NCBI RefSeq assembly: GCF_006783905.1 | Contig: NZ_VFPE01000002.1 | Span: 992,001-1,056,000 of the forward strand | Direction of reading: 5' to 3' | Length of the DNA: 64,000 bases | Source: Microbacterium kyungheense | Lineage (GTDB): Bacteria; Actinomycetota; Actinomycetes; Actinomycetales; Microbacteriaceae | Part shown: piece by piece, positions 9,753 to 21,234 of the stretch | How positions within the stretch are numbered: the first letter of the stretch is position 1 | Layout: each line of letters opens with the position of its first letter | The notes under the pieces: generated by a model | What the model saw: the letters and a program-made list of their open reading frames with translations, nothing else | What the model was told of the DNA's origin: nothing | Databases searched by the model: none | Translations under genes and position numbers: made by a program

Positions 9753-10444
9753 GTGAGGCGAACGCCGGCAAGGCGCTCACCGTCCAGGTCGAAGGCTCGT
9801 CGTTCGCTCGCATCCCGATCCGCACGCGGGTCGTGATGCCGGGCGACGACCTCGACGACTTCATCCGCGAATACGCGAGCGACGTCGTGCGCGACGGCGA
9901 CCTGCTGTTCGTGACGGAGAAGATCGTCGCGATCACGCAGGGCCGCTCGTATCTCGTCGAGGACATCAAGCCGCGAAAGCTCGCGTTCTTCCTCTCGAAG
10001 TACGTCACGCGCACGCCGTACGGCATCGGCCTGGGCATGCCCGAGACGATGGAGATGGCGCTGCGCGAGTGCGGCACGCTGCGGATCCTGTTCGCGGCGG
10101 CGGTCTCGGCGGTCACCAAGCTGTTCGGCCGCAAGGGCGACTTCTACCGCATCGCCGGCGACAAGGCCCGCGCCATCGACGGTCCGACGTCGGGCACGAT
10201 CCCGCCGTACAACAAGGCGGTCGTCCTCGGACCGGAGCATCCGCGCGAAGTTGCGGAGCACCTCAAGGCGCTGCTCGGCGGCGTCCCTGAGGTCGCCGTG
10301 GTCGACATCAACGATCTCGGCGGCAACATCCTCGGCTCGACGCTCGACAGGGCCGGCGAGAAGCAGCTCGTCGCGATCCTTAAGGACAATCCGCTCGGTC
10401 AGGGACACCAGTCGACGCCGCTCGGCGTCGTCCGTGCCGTCTGA
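9749..10444 (+). CDS. CofE-like (F420-0:L-glutamate ligase domain) protein
   Basis: A 231-residue protein. [38 protein letters not shown] matches the N-terminal half of the F420-0:gamma-glutamyl ligase fold, and [21 protein letters not shown] with [14 protein letters not shown] the C-terminal half. True CofE/FbiB adds glutamate to coenzyme F420. This stand-alone member has no other F420 gene beside it, so its substrate is uncertain. The GTG at 9749 overlaps the sigA stop codon (GTGA), which implies cotranscription and coupled translation with the sigma factor. A terminator follows. Confidence 0.75.
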
Positions 10445-10458
10445 ATCGACACAGCAGG

Positions 10459-10488
10459 AAGGCGCGGTGCCCGCGGGTGCCGCGCCTT
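10459..10488 (+). terminator. Hairpin terminator after the sigA operon
   Basis: AAGGCGCGG (10459-10467) pairs with CCGCGCCTT (10480-10488), followed by TTC. The loop is GC-rich and may pair further. Confidence 0.65.
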
Positions 10489-10542
10489 TCGCGTGCGTGG
10501 ATGCATACGCTCACGCAACATCGGCTGCGGTGAGGTGGAGGA

Positions 10543-10986
10543 ATGTCCACCCCTGTTCGCACCGAGTCCTCCGTCGGCCCGCGACTCTTCCTGTCCGTCC
10601 TGGCGACGGCCCTCGTCCTCGCCCTGACTCTCGCGCCCCGCGGCGCCGTCGCGCCCGCCCGCGGCCTCTTCATGGCGGCGGCGGAGCGCTGGGCCGGCCC
10701 GCTGATCGCGGGACTGACTTATCCGCAGATCGAGAGCATGCTCAACGCGCTGCTGTTCGTCCCGCTCGCGGCAGCGCTGGCGCTCCTCCTGGGACGGCGG
10801 CTGTGGATGCTGGCACCCGTGCTCGGCCTCGCCGTCTCGTGCGCGGTCGAGTACGCGCAGTCACAGATCCCCGGTCGCGTCCCCGACCTTCAGGACGTCC
10901 TCTGGAACACTGCGGGCTCGATCGCCGGCGCCGCCGCGGCGGGGCTGCTCCTCCTGGTGACAGGGCGGTCCCGCCACCGGCGCTGA
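10543..10986 (+). CDS. VanZ-like family membrane protein
   Basis: A 147-residue membrane protein with four hydrophobic segments: about 12-30, 62-82, 86-104 and 121-140. SCAVEYAQSQIPGRVPDLQDVLWNTAGS is the VanZ signature, including the conserved Glu and Asp. VanZ-like proteins are linked to low-level teicoplanin resistance in enterococci, but most bacterial members have no assigned role. The ATG at 10543 has GGTGGAGGA directly in front, a rather tight spacing. The next gene is convergent, six bases away. Confidence 0.85.
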   Translation: MSTPVRTESSVGPRLFLSVLATALVLALTLAPRGAVAPARGLFMAAAERWAGPLIAGLTYPQIESMLNALLFVPLAAALALLLGRRLWMLAPVLGLAVSCAVEYAQSQIPGRVPDLQDVLWNTAGSIAGAAAAGLLLLVTGRSRHRR

Positions 10987-10992
10987 GTCGGG

Positions 10993-12015
10993 TCAAAACC
11001 CGATCGCGGCGCGATAGCGAGGCTTGTGACCTGTGCGGATGCCGGTGACGCTCGGCTTGTTCTCGTACACGCCTGCTCCCCAGTTGCCCTCGACGAGCAC
11101 GGGCCCCTCGGGTGTCACCACGATGTCCCAGCCCACGTACTGGATCTGCGGCACGACGCGAGCCACCTGGTCGACGAACGCCTTCACCTCGTCGATCATG
11201 GGCAGCTGGAAGTCGGCGATCACGAACCCGCTGTCGGGGTGCGTGACGTGCACGTGCGCGTGCGAGTCGTACCCGGGCCCGACCGCATGGCCGTTCTCGT
11301 CGAGCATCGTGTAGAAGCCGCCGAACGTCATCTGGTCGCTCACCGCGCCGCGCCCGAACTTCTGCGCCATCGCGAGGATGTGTGTCTTCTCTCCGTCGAA
11401 GAACGCCGTCACCCGCGTGGTGTTGACTGTGCCCGGGCAGACCGCCGCGAGGTCGGCGTGCTGGCGGATGACCTCTTCGATCAGCAGCTCGCCGCGATCG
11501 AGCAAGCCCCGGTGGAAGGCATCCCAGTCCGAGATCTCGGCCGCGTGGTAGCGGTGGACGCCGGTTCCGGCCTGACCCACCGGCTCCTTCGTGACGATCG
11601 TGCCGTGCTTCTCGGCGAATGCGCGCACCTCGTCGGCGTTGCCGGCCTCGACGACCATCCAGTCGCGACGGAGGAACTCGCTGAAGGTGCGGTCGAACTC
11701 GACCTTGTCCTGGAACAGGCCGCGGTAGTCGGGGTGGTCGTACTTCTGCGACAGCTCGTTCGACACCGGGTGCGTCATGTACGTGGCGCGCTCGGCGCGA
11801 TTGAGGATCGCGAAGTCGTAGTCGACGTAGTCCTGGAAGCCCACCTGCCGGAAACCGGCCGACCACAGCATGTCGACCACGACGGCGGGCGTCCACTTGC
11901 CGTGCTCGTGGGCGGTCTCTTTCGCACGCTCCAGCACGGATCCGACATCGATGCGGCGGATGCGCCAGGCGAGATAGCGAAGGCGGTTCGAGAGGGCGAG
12001 GCCCTGAGAAGACAT
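10993..12015 (-). CDS. ATP-grasp protein (sugar-transfer-associated type)
   Basis: A 340-residue protein resembling sugar-transfer-associated ATP-grasp proteins. An N-terminal helical region (1-90) is followed by the ATP-grasp core: GTIVTKEPVGQAGTGVHRY (nucleotide-binding Lys), GELLIEEVIRQH, TVNTTRVTAFF and the C-terminal metal-binding strand VGWDIVVTPEGPVLVEGNWG. These enzymes join a carboxylate to an amine or similar group; the substrate here is unknown. The ATG at 12015 has GGAG upstream, and a -10 element (TAGACT) is shared with the divergent alanine-racemase-like gene. That shared promoter suggests a common process, possibly cell-wall amino-acid chemistry, but this is inference. Confidence 0.75.
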   Translation of the reverse strand: MSSQGLALSNRLRYLAWRIRRIDVGSVLERAKETAHEHGKWTPAVVVDMLWSAGFRQVGFQDYVDYDFAILNRAERATYMTHPVSNELSQKYDHPDYRGLFQDKVEFDRTFSEFLRRDWMVVEAGNADEVRAFAEKHGTIVTKEPVGQAGTGVHRYHAAEISDWDAFHRGLLDRGELLIEEVIRQHADLAAVCPGTVNTTRVTAFFDGEKTHILAMAQKFGRGAVSDQMTFGGFYTMLDENGHAVGPGYDSHAHVHVTHPDSGFVIADFQLPMIDEVKAFVDQVARVVPQIQYVGWDIVVTPEGPVLVEGNWGAGVYENKPSVTGIRTGHKPRYRAAIGF

Positions 12016-12046
12016 GCGTGCTCCGGGTTCGGTTCGGGGACCCCGA

Positions 12047-12053
12047 TAGTCTA
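12047..12053. promoter_or_regulatory. Shared symmetric -10 element of a divergent gene pair
   Basis: TAGTCTA reads as TAGTCT on the plus strand (6 bases before the GTG at 12059) and as TAGACT on the minus strand (about 32 bases before the ATG at 12015). The two -10 boxes share five bases, so only one polymerase could bind at a time. Confidence 0.5.
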
Positions 12054-12058
12054 GAGGC

Positions 12059-12742
12059 GTGAGTTCGTCGATCCCTGGGCACGGCATGCCGGCACCAGGA
12101 TCCGGACCCCGCAGCGCACCGGTCGCCCGCATCTCGAGGTCCGCGCTCACCGCGAACGCCCGTGCGGCGAGGGCGCGCGGCATCCACTCGTTCTCTCCGT
12201 CGATCTTCGAGGCGGATGCCTGGGGGCACGGTGCGGAGCTCGTGCGGAGCGTCCTGGCGGCGGAGCAGTTCGTGCCGGATCCCGCCGCACGCGACACCCT
12301 GTCTGCGGCGAGCCTGCTCGGGCTTCCCGGCGTCGCACCCGGCGTGACTCCTGCCCTGCGTCTCACCGGCACCGTGCTGTCGGTCAAGGATCTCCGCGCC
12401 GGCGAGGGCGTCTCGTACGGCTACGCGTTCCGCGCCCCTGCCGACACGCGCGTCGCTCTTGTGACCGGCGGCTACGCCCAGGGCATCGTGCGGGCGCTCG
12501 GCGGCGCCGTCGACGTGTCGATCGCGGGGGAGCCGCACCGCATCGTCGGTCGCGTCGCGATGGACGTGTGCGTGGTCGAGATCCGGGATGCCGGCGTCCG
12601 GCGCGGCGACGAGGTGCTGTTCCTCGGCGATCCTGCCGCGGGGGAACCGTCTCTCGGGGACTGGATGGACGCGACGGACCTGCAGGCGGCTGAGCTGATC
12701 ACGATGATCGGCCTGCGAGCGATCCGCGAGGAGGCACCATGA
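12059..12742 (+). CDS. Alanine-racemase-like protein with lost barrel, keeps C-terminal domain
   Basis: A 227-residue relative of PLP-dependent alanine racemase, which is normally about 370 residues. Residues 22-60 still align with the racemase N terminus (VARISRSALTANARA, then EADAWGHGA), but the PLP-binding Lys of the KANAYGHG motif is Glu51. About 150 residues of the barrel are then missing. The C-terminal beta domain is well kept: GEGVSYGYAFRA with the catalytic Tyr120 (Tyr265 in the Geobacillus enzyme), VTGGYAQGI, and GRVAMDVCVVEI with the conserved Met-Asp. Alone it cannot bind PLP in the usual way. The next gene overlaps its stop by four bases and has the missing Lys. The transcript is probably leaderless (TAGTCT six bases before the GTG). 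Confidence 0.8.
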   Translation: MSSSIPGHGMPAPGSGPRSAPVARISRSALTANARAARARGIHSFSPSIFEADAWGHGAELVRSVLAAEQFVPDPAARDTLSAASLLGLPGVAPGVTPALRLTGTVLSVKDLRAGEGVSYGYAFRAPADTRVALVTGGYAQGIVRALGGAVDVSIAGEPHRIVGRVAMDVCVVEIRDAGVRRGDEVLFLGDPAAGEPSLGDWMDATDLQAAELITMIGLRAIREEAP

Positions 12743-13788
12743 CCGCGCGGCTGCACGTCGATCTGGCCGCCCTCACGGCGAACCTCGACCGCGTGCGCGA
12801 GACCGTCGCGCCGGCCGAGCTGATGCTCGTCGTGAAGGACGATGCCTACGGACACGGCCTGGAGCCGGTGGTCCGCACCGCCGCGGCGGCGGGCGTGAAC
12901 TGGTTCGGCGCATTCGATACCCGCACCGGAGCGGCGGTGCGCGCCGTCCTCGGCAAGGGGCCGCGGATCTTCGCCTGGATCGCCGCGTCGCGCCACGACC
13001 TCGACACCGCGATCGCCGCGGACCTCGACCTCGGCATCGGCGACGCCGACCTTCTCGAAGAACTGGCGGATGCCGCACACGCCGCCCGCGCGACCGTGCG
13101 GGTGCACCTCAAGATCGACACGGGGCTGCACCGCAACGGCGTGCGGCCGGAGGCCTGGCCCGCCTTCGTGCGGCGTGCCGCCGAGCTGCAGACGCAGGGG
13201 GCGATCGACGTCGTCGGCGTCTGGAGCCACATCGCCGAGGCCTCGGACGACGAGGACGATGACGCCCGCGCGGTGTACGAATGGGCTCTCGGGGAAGCGG
13301 CGGCCGCCGGCATCCCTCCGTCGGTCCGTCACCTCGCGGCCAGCGCAGCATCGTTCGCGCGGCCGGAGTTCCGCTACGACCTCGTGCGGGTGGGGGCGTT
13401 CTGCTACGGCATCCGGTCGTCGGGCGGACCGTCGGCCGGCGAACTCGGGCTGCGGCCGATCGCACGGCTCGAGGCCGACGTCACCGCGGTGCACCACGAG
13501 AACGTCGAGGTCGGCATCGGGGCCCTCCACGGACTGCCCACGTCGCTGGGCGGTGGGCGCGTGCGGGTGGGCACGTCCGAAGGCGGCCGGCACCTGGAAC
13601 TCGTGGGCGAGACGCACTCTCTCGTCGAGCGCTGGCCCGGGGCCGCCGTGGGAGACACCGTCACGGTGTTCGGCCCGGGCGTGCGCGGCGAAGGATCCAG
13701 CACGGATCTCGCCGAGCTCATCGGCACGATCGGGGAAGAGATCGCCGTTCGCGTGTCGCCGCTGGTGCCGCGCGCCTACGAGAGCTGA
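12739..13788 (+). CDS. Alanine-racemase-like protein with PLP lysine but no catalytic tyrosine
   Basis: A 349-residue, near full-length member of the alanine racemase family. The barrel is intact: PLP Lys33 in VVKDDAYGHG, HLKIDTGLHRNG (123-134), HLAASAASF (198-206), and Arg217 in DLVRVGAFCYG, which contacts the PLP ring. The C-terminal domain is degenerate: where the catalytic Tyr is expected, ENVEVGIGALHG puts Ile260, and the GYADG and Met-Asp motifs are not recognisable. It ends with PRAYES, so the terminal Tyr (Tyr354 type) remains. Translation is coupled to the upstream racemase-like gene (ATGA overlap). It may act with that protein as a two-subunit racemase, or have changed function. Confidence 0.8.
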   Translation: MTARLHVDLAALTANLDRVRETVAPAELMLVVKDDAYGHGLEPVVRTAAAAGVNWFGAFDTRTGAAVRAVLGKGPRIFAWIAASRHDLDTAIAADLDLGIGDADLLEELADAAHAARATVRVHLKIDTGLHRNGVRPEAWPAFVRRAAELQTQGAIDVVGVWSHIAEASDDEDDDARAVYEWALGEAAAAGIPPSVRHLAASAASFARPEFRYDLVRVGAFCYGIRSSGGPSAGELGLRPIARLEADVTAVHHENVEVGIGALHGLPTSLGGGRVRVGTSEGGRHLELVGETHSLVERWPGAAVGDTVTVFGPGVRGEGSSTDLAELIGTIGEEIAVRVSPLVPRAYES

Positions 13789-13804
13789 CGCGCGGCGGGG
13801 CGGA

Positions 13805-14023
13805 TCACTCCGAGAGACGCGCCGTCTCGTCGTGCCACGACGTGGCGATGGAGCGGAGCTTCTCTTCGTACTTGCGGCCGTGGTGGGCGCAGAAGAGCAT
13901 CTCGGTGCCGTTGACCTCGGCCGCGATGTAGGCCTGTGCTCCGCAGGAGTCGCAGCGGTCCATCGCGGTGAGGCGGTACTCGAGGACGGCGGCGGTCTCG
14001 GTGGGTGTCGATAGCGTGTTCAT
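13805..14023 (-). CDS. Small DUF7455 zinc-ribbon-like protein
   Basis: A 72-residue protein starting MNTLSTPTETAAV. It carries CDSCGAQAYIAA, then LFCAHHGRKYEEKL, giving a Cys-x2-Cys plus Cys-x-His-His set that could bind zinc. This is the DUF7455 pattern found throughout actinobacteria; the function is unknown. The ATG at 14023 is chosen because GGAGG lies just upstream, whereas the in-frame ATG at 14074 lacks a ribosome site. In other actinobacteria this small gene is also found beside sigma factor or topoisomerase genes. It is convergent with the racemase-like gene, 16 bases apart. Confidence 0.8.
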   Translation of the reverse strand: MNTLSTPTETAAVLEYRLTAMDRCDSCGAQAYIAAEVNGTEMLFCAHHGRKYEEKLRSIATSWHDETARLSE

Positions 14024-14193
14024 CTCGGTGCCTCCTCGTGTACGTAGAACATCCGTATCGGTCAAGAAATACAACCACGCCGCAGTTGCGAGAATGCCCT
14101 TGACTGCTCACAGTTCGCTGTGCGCGTAGCGCCGGCGTCCGCGGGAGCGTGTCGGCGCGGGGGTGTCGGGCGCCGCGATTACGATGGGAGATT

Positions 14194-16275
<2,082 letters not shown>

Positions 16276-16293
16276 CGCGTCCCGAGACGACGC

Positions 16294-16322
16294 GAGGCGC
16301 ACCGGCTCAGCCGGTGCGCCTC
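16294..16322. terminator. Bidirectional hairpin terminator between parE and parC
   Basis: A perfect 13-bp stem (16294-16306 with 16310-16322) with a TCA loop sits between the two convergent topoisomerase genes. Confidence 0.75.
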
Positions 16323-16339
16323 AGGTCATTCCGGGCGGG

Positions 16340-18799
16340 TCAGCGGATGCCGGTGCCCACGGCCCCGATCACGCCGTCAAGCGGCGTGCCCGAGGCGTCG
16401 CGCTTCGCGCCGGAATCGGGGAGCACACGCGTCGCGCCGTCGCTGCCCACCGCGCGCGGGTCGGAGCCGACCCACGCGAGCGTCAGCGCGTCCTCGCCCT
16501 TCAGAAGACGCTGGGCGCGCACACCGCCCGTCGCGCGGCCCTTCGCGGGGAACTCGCTGAACAGCGACACCTTGGCGCTGCCGGCGTCGGTGCCCGCGAT
16601 GGCGCTGTCGGAGCCCGCGACCGTCACCACGACGGCGTCGAACGCCGTCGGACCCACGACGTCGAACGCGATGACGACGGCGCCGTCGGTCAGCCGGATG
16701 CCGGCCATGCCGCCGGCGGAACGCCCCTGCGGGCGCACCGATGAGGCGTCGAAGCGCAGCAGCTGGGCGTCAGAGGTGACGAAGACGAGTTCCGCGCCGT
16801 CCGAAGCCGGTGCGGCGCCGATCACCCGGTCGCCGTCCTTGAGCGCGATGATCTCGATGTCGTGCTTGCTGCCGATCTCGGACGCGGCGACGCGCTTGAC
16901 GACGCCCTGCGCCGTCCCGATGGCGATGGGCGGTGCGTCGGTCAGCGGGACGAGCCCCACGACGTGCTCGCCCGAGCCGAGGCCCAGGTACTGGTCGACG
17001 CGCGTGCCGGCGGCCAGCTGCACGGAATTCCCCGGGACCGACGGCAGGTCGACGGGCGTGAACCGCACGAGGCGCCCGAGGCTCGTCACGGCGCCCACGT
17101 CACCGCGCGTCGTGGTGTCGACCGCGGAGCGGACGGCGTCGTGCTTGGAGCGTCGTGCCGGCGCGACGATGCCGCCGCCCGGCGCTGCGGCGTCCAGCTC
17201 GGCGCGCACCATCCGGCCCGTCGCCGAGAGGTAGACGCGGCACGGGGAGTCGGCGATCTGCAGATCGGCGACCGCGGCCGCCGCGCGGGAGCGCGGCTGC
17301 ACCGGTCCGCCGTTCAGCAGGAGGGTGCGCCGGGGCGTGCCGAACGCTTCGGCTGCGGCATCCAGCTCCTTCGCGACCTGCGCGCGGAGCAGCACGTCGC
17401 TGCCGAGCAGCTCTTCGAGCTGGGCGATCTCGGCCTTGAGGTTGTCGCGCTCGGTCTCCAGCTCGATGCGCGAGAACTTCGTCAGCCGGCGCAGGCGCAG
17501 CTCGAGGATGTACTCGGCCTGCGGCTGCGAGAGGTCGAAGACGTCCATGAGGCGCGTGCGCGCCTGCTCGCCGTCGTCCGAGGCGCGGATGACCTGGATG
17601 ACCTCGTCGATGTCGAGGATCGCGATGAGGAGGCCCTCGACGAGGTGCAGTCGTTCCTTGCGCCGGTCCAGGCGGTACCGGCTGCGACGCGTGACGACGC
17701 TGATGCGGTGGTCGAGGTACACGCGCAGCAGTTCGCGCAGGCCGAGCGTCTGCGGCTGGCCTTCGACCAGCGCGACGTTGTTGATGCTGAAGGAGTCCTC
17801 CAGCGGCGTGAGCCGGTACAGGTGGTCGAGCACCGCCTGCGGGTCGAAGCCCGTCTTGATTCCGATCACGAGGCGCAGGCCCTTGTGCCGGTCCGTGAGG
17901 TCGGTGACGTCCGCGATGCCCTGCAGCTTCTTGGCGTTGACGGCGTCCTTGATCTTCTCGATCACGCGCTCCGGACCGACGAGGTACGGCAGCTCGGTCA
18001 CGACGAGACCCGTGCGTCGCGGGCCGAGGGACTCGATCGACACCTTCGCCCGTGTGCGGAAGCTGCCACGGCCGTTCGTGTACGCGTCCTTGATGCCGTC
18101 GAGGCCGACGATGATGCCGCCGCCGGGAAGATCCGGCCCCGGCACGAACTCCATCAGCTCCTCGACGGTCGCCTCCGGGTTGTCGAGCAGGTGGGTCGCG
18201 GCCCCCACCACCTCGATGAGGTTGTGCGGCGCCATGTTGGTGGCCATGCCGACCGCGATGCCGGTCGTGCCGTTGACGAGCAGGTTCGGGAACGCGGCCG
18301 GCAGCACCTCCGGCTGCTGGAACTGGCCGTCGTAATTGGGGATGAAGTCGACGACGTCCTCGTCGAGGTTCTCGGTCAGCGCGAGCGCGGGCGGTGCGAG
18401 GCGCGCCTCGGTGTACCGGGGCGCGGCGGGGCCGTCGTCGAGCGAGCCGAAGTTGCCGTGTCCGTCGACCAGCGGCACCCGCAGCGAGAACGGCTGGGCG
18501 AGCCGCACGAGCGCGTCGTAGATCGGGGCATCTCCGTGCGGGTGCAGCTTTCCCATCACCTCGCCGACGACGCGCGCGCTCTTGACGTGACCGCGGTCGG
18601 GACGCAGCCCCATGTCGGCCATCTGGAACAGGATGCGGCGCTGCACGGGCTTGAGGCCGTCGCGCGCGTCGGGGAGGGCGCGCGAGTAGATGACCGAGTA
18701 CGCGTACTCGAGGAAGGACGTCTGCATCTCGGATGAGACGTCGACATCCTCGATGCGTCCGTGGTCGGCGGGAGAGGAGTCGGTGCGGGATGCGGGCAT
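16340..18799 (-). CDS. parC: DNA topoisomerase IV / gyrase-type subunit A
   Basis: An 819-residue cleavage subunit. The N-terminal part has the winged-helix and quinolone-determining region ([20 protein letters not shown]) and the DNA-cleaving Tyr129 in [12 protein letters not shown]. The middle has the tower and coiled coil ([20 protein letters not shown]). The C-terminal beta-pinwheel (about 510-819) carries degenerate repeats such as [22 protein letters not shown] see no GyrA box of the QRRGG(K/R)G type, which supports topoisomerase IV. It starts at MPASRTDSS. It is convergent with parE, so the two subunits are expressed from separate promoters. Confidence 0.9.
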   Translation of the reverse strand: MPASRTDSSPADHGRIEDVDVSSEMQTSFLEYAYSVIYSRALPDARDGLKPVQRRILFQMADMGLRPDRGHVKSARVVGEVMGKLHPHGDAPIYDALVRLAQPFSLRVPLVDGHGNFGSLDDGPAAPRYTEARLAPPALALTENLDEDVVDFIPNYDGQFQQPEVLPAAFPNLLVNGTTGIAVGMATNMAPHNLIEVVGAATHLLDNPEATVEELMEFVPGPDLPGGGIIVGLDGIKDAYTNGRGSFRTRAKVSIESLGPRRTGLVVTELPYLVGPERVIEKIKDAVNAKKLQGIADVTDLTDRHKGLRLVIGIKTGFDPQAVLDHLYRLTPLEDSFSINNVALVEGQPQTLGLRELLRVYLDHRISVVTRRSRYRLDRRKERLHLVEGLLIAILDIDEVIQVIRASDDGEQARTRLMDVFDLSQPQAEYILELRLRRLTKFSRIELETERDNLKAEIAQLEELLGSDVLLRAQVAKELDAAAEAFGTPRRTLLLNGGPVQPRSRAAAAVADLQIADSPCRVYLSATGRMVRAELDAAAPGGGIVAPARRSKHDAVRSAVDTTTRGDVGAVTSLGRLVRFTPVDLPSVPGNSVQLAAGTRVDQYLGLGSGEHVVGLVPLTDAPPIAIGTAQGVVKRVAASEIGSKHDIEIIALKDGDRVIGAAPASDGAELVFVTSDAQLLRFDASSVRPQGRSAGGMAGIRLTDGAVVIAFDVVGPTAFDAVVVTVAGSDSAIAGTDAGSAKVSLFSEFPAKGRATGGVRAQRLLKGEDALTLAWVGSDPRAVGSDGATRVLPDSGAKRDASGTPLDGVIGAVGTGIR

Positions 18800-18867
18800 A
18801 GGACCTGAAAGCCTCGGGTGACGGCGGGAGAGAAGGGGCGCGGCCGCGGTGTGCGAAACTGGCCCCG

Positions 18868-19983
18868 ATGTCACTCAGCCTACCCGCGGACCCGCCCCGC
18901 GCCCGGAGCCTCACCCGTGTCGTCCCCGAGATGGCGGCGGCTCTGGACGGGGCATCGGAGTGGTTCGCGCCGGCGCGCAGCGCGATCGTCTGGGTGCTCG
19001 ACGGCCTGGGTGCGCACAACCTCGCCCAGCGTGCCGGGCATGCCCGATTCCTTTCCGAGGCGAAGACGAAGCGGGATGCCGCACGCACGGTGTTCCCGTC
19101 GACCACGGCGGCGGCGCTCACCAGCCTGCTGACCGGCACGCTCCCGGGCGAGCACGGCATCGTCGGCTACCGCGCACGCGTGCCCGGCACCGATGACGTC
19201 GTGAACCAGCTGCGCGGCTGGGACACCGACGGGCTGCCGCTCTCGTTCCAGCGCGCCGAGCCTCTTCCCACGTCGCTGGGTCGCCCCTTCTTCGCGGTGT
19301 CGCGCAGTGAGTACGCCGGCACCGGCTTCACCGCGGCCACGCTCGGGGGTGCGCAGTTCCACGCCGCGGACGACCTCGACGAGCGGGTGCGCCTGGCAGC
19401 CGACCTGGCCGCACGCACGCCGGGCTCTCTCGTCTATCTGTACGCACCCGACCTCGACGCGATCGGCCACCGGCGCGGCTGGGAGTCCGACGAGTGGGTG
19501 GCGACCCTGGAGAGGGTGGATGCCGCCGCCCGCACGCTCGCGGGCGCGCTGGATCGCGGCACGGGGGTGGTGGTGACCTCCGACCACGGCATGATCGACG
19601 TCCCCCGCCACCGCCACGTGCTGCTGCACGACGGCGACGAGCTGGTCTCGGGCGTCCGCCTCATCGGCGGCGAGCCGCGCATGCTGCACCTGTATGCCGA
19701 GCCCGGTGAAGCGGACGCGGTGCTGGCCCGGTGGCGCCAGGCCGAGGCATCCCGATCGTGGGTCGTCTCGCGCGACGAGCTCATCGCATCGGGACTGATC
19801 GGCGACGTCGCTCCGGATGTGCGCGAGCGGATCGGCGACGTGATCGTCGCGCCGCGGGCAGGCATCGCGTATTACGACGATCGGGTGCCCGACAAAGCGC
19901 CCCAGAAGATGATCGGACAGCACGGCTCCCTCACCGACGAGGAGCGCACCGTGCCCCTGATCCGGCTGGGCGCGTTCGCCTGA
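18868..19983 (+). CDS. Alkaline phosphatase family / nucleotide pyrophosphatase-type phosphodiesterase
   Basis: A 371-residue member of the type I phosphodiesterase/nucleotide pyrophosphatase group in the alkaline phosphatase superfamily. The metal-binding Asp is in [14 protein letters not shown], the nucleophile Thr in [17 protein letters not shown], further metal ligands in [15 protein letters not shown] and [17 protein letters not shown], and a late His in [10 protein letters not shown]. There is no signal peptide, so it probably acts in the cytoplasm. The substrate is unknown. It diverges from parC with 68 bases between starts. The same gene lies next to sepH in related actinobacteria. 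Confidence 0.88.
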   Translation: MSLSLPADPPRARSLTRVVPEMAAALDGASEWFAPARSAIVWVLDGLGAHNLAQRAGHARFLSEAKTKRDAARTVFPSTTAAALTSLLTGTLPGEHGIVGYRARVPGTDDVVNQLRGWDTDGLPLSFQRAEPLPTSLGRPFFAVSRSEYAGTGFTAATLGGAQFHAADDLDERVRLAADLAARTPGSLVYLYAPDLDAIGHRRGWESDEWVATLERVDAAARTLAGALDRGTGVVVTSDHGMIDVPRHRHVLLHDGDELVSGVRLIGGEPRMLHLYAEPGEADAVLARWRQAEASRSWVVSRDELIASGLIGDVAPDVRERIGDVIVAPRAGIAYYDDRVPDKAPQKMIGQHGSLTDEERTVPLIRLGAFA

Positions 19984-19984
19984 C

Positions 19985-21028
19985 TCAGTCCTCGGTGCGT
20001 GCGCCGAAGACGATCTCGTCCCACGACGGCATCGACGTGCGCCCCTTGCGCCGGCCCGCCTCGGCGACGACGGCGGGGGAGGGCGCCTGGTAGTCCGACG
20101 GCGTCGGCTCGTCGTCCGCGGAGGACTCGTCGTACCCCGGCTCCAGGGCGTCGAAGAGGGCGACCGGGGCCGCGCCGCGCGGTGCGGCGGCCACCTCCTC
20201 AGCGCCGGGGAGCGGTTCGCGCTGGCCCCGACGGCGCCGGAGTGCCTCGAGCAGGTCGGCCGTCTCGGCGGATGTGACCACGGTGGGCTCGGTCGCACGC
20301 TTGATCGCCGCCTCCTGCACCGCAGGAGCGGCAGGCGCCGGCAGATCGGGCGACTCGAGGTCCGCGTCGGGAAGACGGCGGGGGCCGAAGGCACCGCTGT
20401 CGAAGCGCGAGTCGTCCTTCGGGTGCACGGCGTCGAGGGCGCGCAGGCGGGGGATCAGCCCATCGGGGAGCGAGCCCTGGCGGGAGAGCTGCATCGCGTC
20501 CGTGTTCAGAGGCGTGAGCGTGCTGCGACGGGGATCGAACCCCCAGCGTGCGTCGTGGTCGATCTCACCGGCCGTGAACTCGAGTTTCACGATCCAGCCG
20601 GTCGGCTCCTTCCAGCTGGTCCACCGTTCGCCGGACGCGCCCGCCTCGGACAGCTTGACGCGCAGCGCCGAGCCGAAGGTCGACTGGCCGTCGCTGTCGA
20701 AGTCGCCGCCCAGCAGCACGGGCACGGCCAGAGCCTGGCCGACGATGTGCTCGCGCTCGGCGAGGACGGGGCCCTCGAAGCGCTCCACGTCCTCGACACG
20801 GGCGCCGAGCAGTTCGGCGACCTCCCGTGCCGACAGTCCCGCGCGGATGTGCGACTGGATCTCGCGGGGACTCGGCCGCGGGGTCTGCGCATCGGGATCG
20901 CGATCACGGCGCGCCTTGCGCAGTTCGACCCGCAGCACGTCGTCGACATCGAGCGAGAATCTGTCGCCCGACTCGGTCGCCAGGATGAGCTTGTCGTCCT
21001 CGGTTCCGATGACCTTGAGCTGTTCCAT
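19985..21028 (-). CDS. sepH: Septation protein SepH (DUF3071)
   Basis: A 347-residue protein. The conserved N-terminal domain begins MEQLKVIGTEDDKLILATE and includes a helix-turn-helix-like stretch (SHIRAGLSAREVAELLGARV) and FEGPVLAEREHIVGQALAVP. The C-terminal half is long and disordered, Asp/Pro/Ala-rich, ending SMPSWDEIVFGAR, a conserved tail. In Streptomyces SepH binds FtsZ and promotes filament assembly at division septa. The ATG at 21028 has AAGGGG upstream. A further in-frame extension upstream lacks family similarity. It is convergent with the phosphodiesterase gene and divergent from DUF4193. Confidence 0.9.
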   Translation of the reverse strand: MEQLKVIGTEDDKLILATESGDRFSLDVDDVLRVELRKARRDRDPDAQTPRPSPREIQSHIRAGLSAREVAELLGARVEDVERFEGPVLAEREHIVGQALAVPVLLGGDFDSDGQSTFGSALRVKLSEAGASGERWTSWKEPTGWIVKLEFTAGEIDHDARWGFDPRRSTLTPLNTDAMQLSRQGSLPDGLIPRLRALDAVHPKDDSRFDSGAFGPRRLPDADLESPDLPAPAAPAVQEAAIKRATEPTVVTSAETADLLEALRRRRGQREPLPGAEEVAAAPRGAAPVALFDALEPGYDESSADDEPTPSDYQAPSPAVVAEAGRRKGRTSMPSWDEIVFGARTED

Positions 21029-21234
21029 GCGAACGCCCCTTCCAGCTGTCCCGCCCATGCTGTCACAGGGCGCAGCATGGGCCGGGAATATCCCACGCGT
21101 GGCGCGAGTTTCACGCGAACGCACGGTGCGAAGCCGGCACTCCGCATTTGCGAAAACCAGAGCCGTCGTGCAAACTATCGCCGCCCGCAAGGGCGAGCGC
21201 AACCGCGATACCCCGGAAGTTGAGATCTTCACGC

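Noticed and set aside
21093..21102. CCACGCGTGG palindrome between sepH and DUF4193
   Set aside because: Ten-base GC-rich palindromes are expected by chance in this composition, and it has no clear position relative to a promoter.
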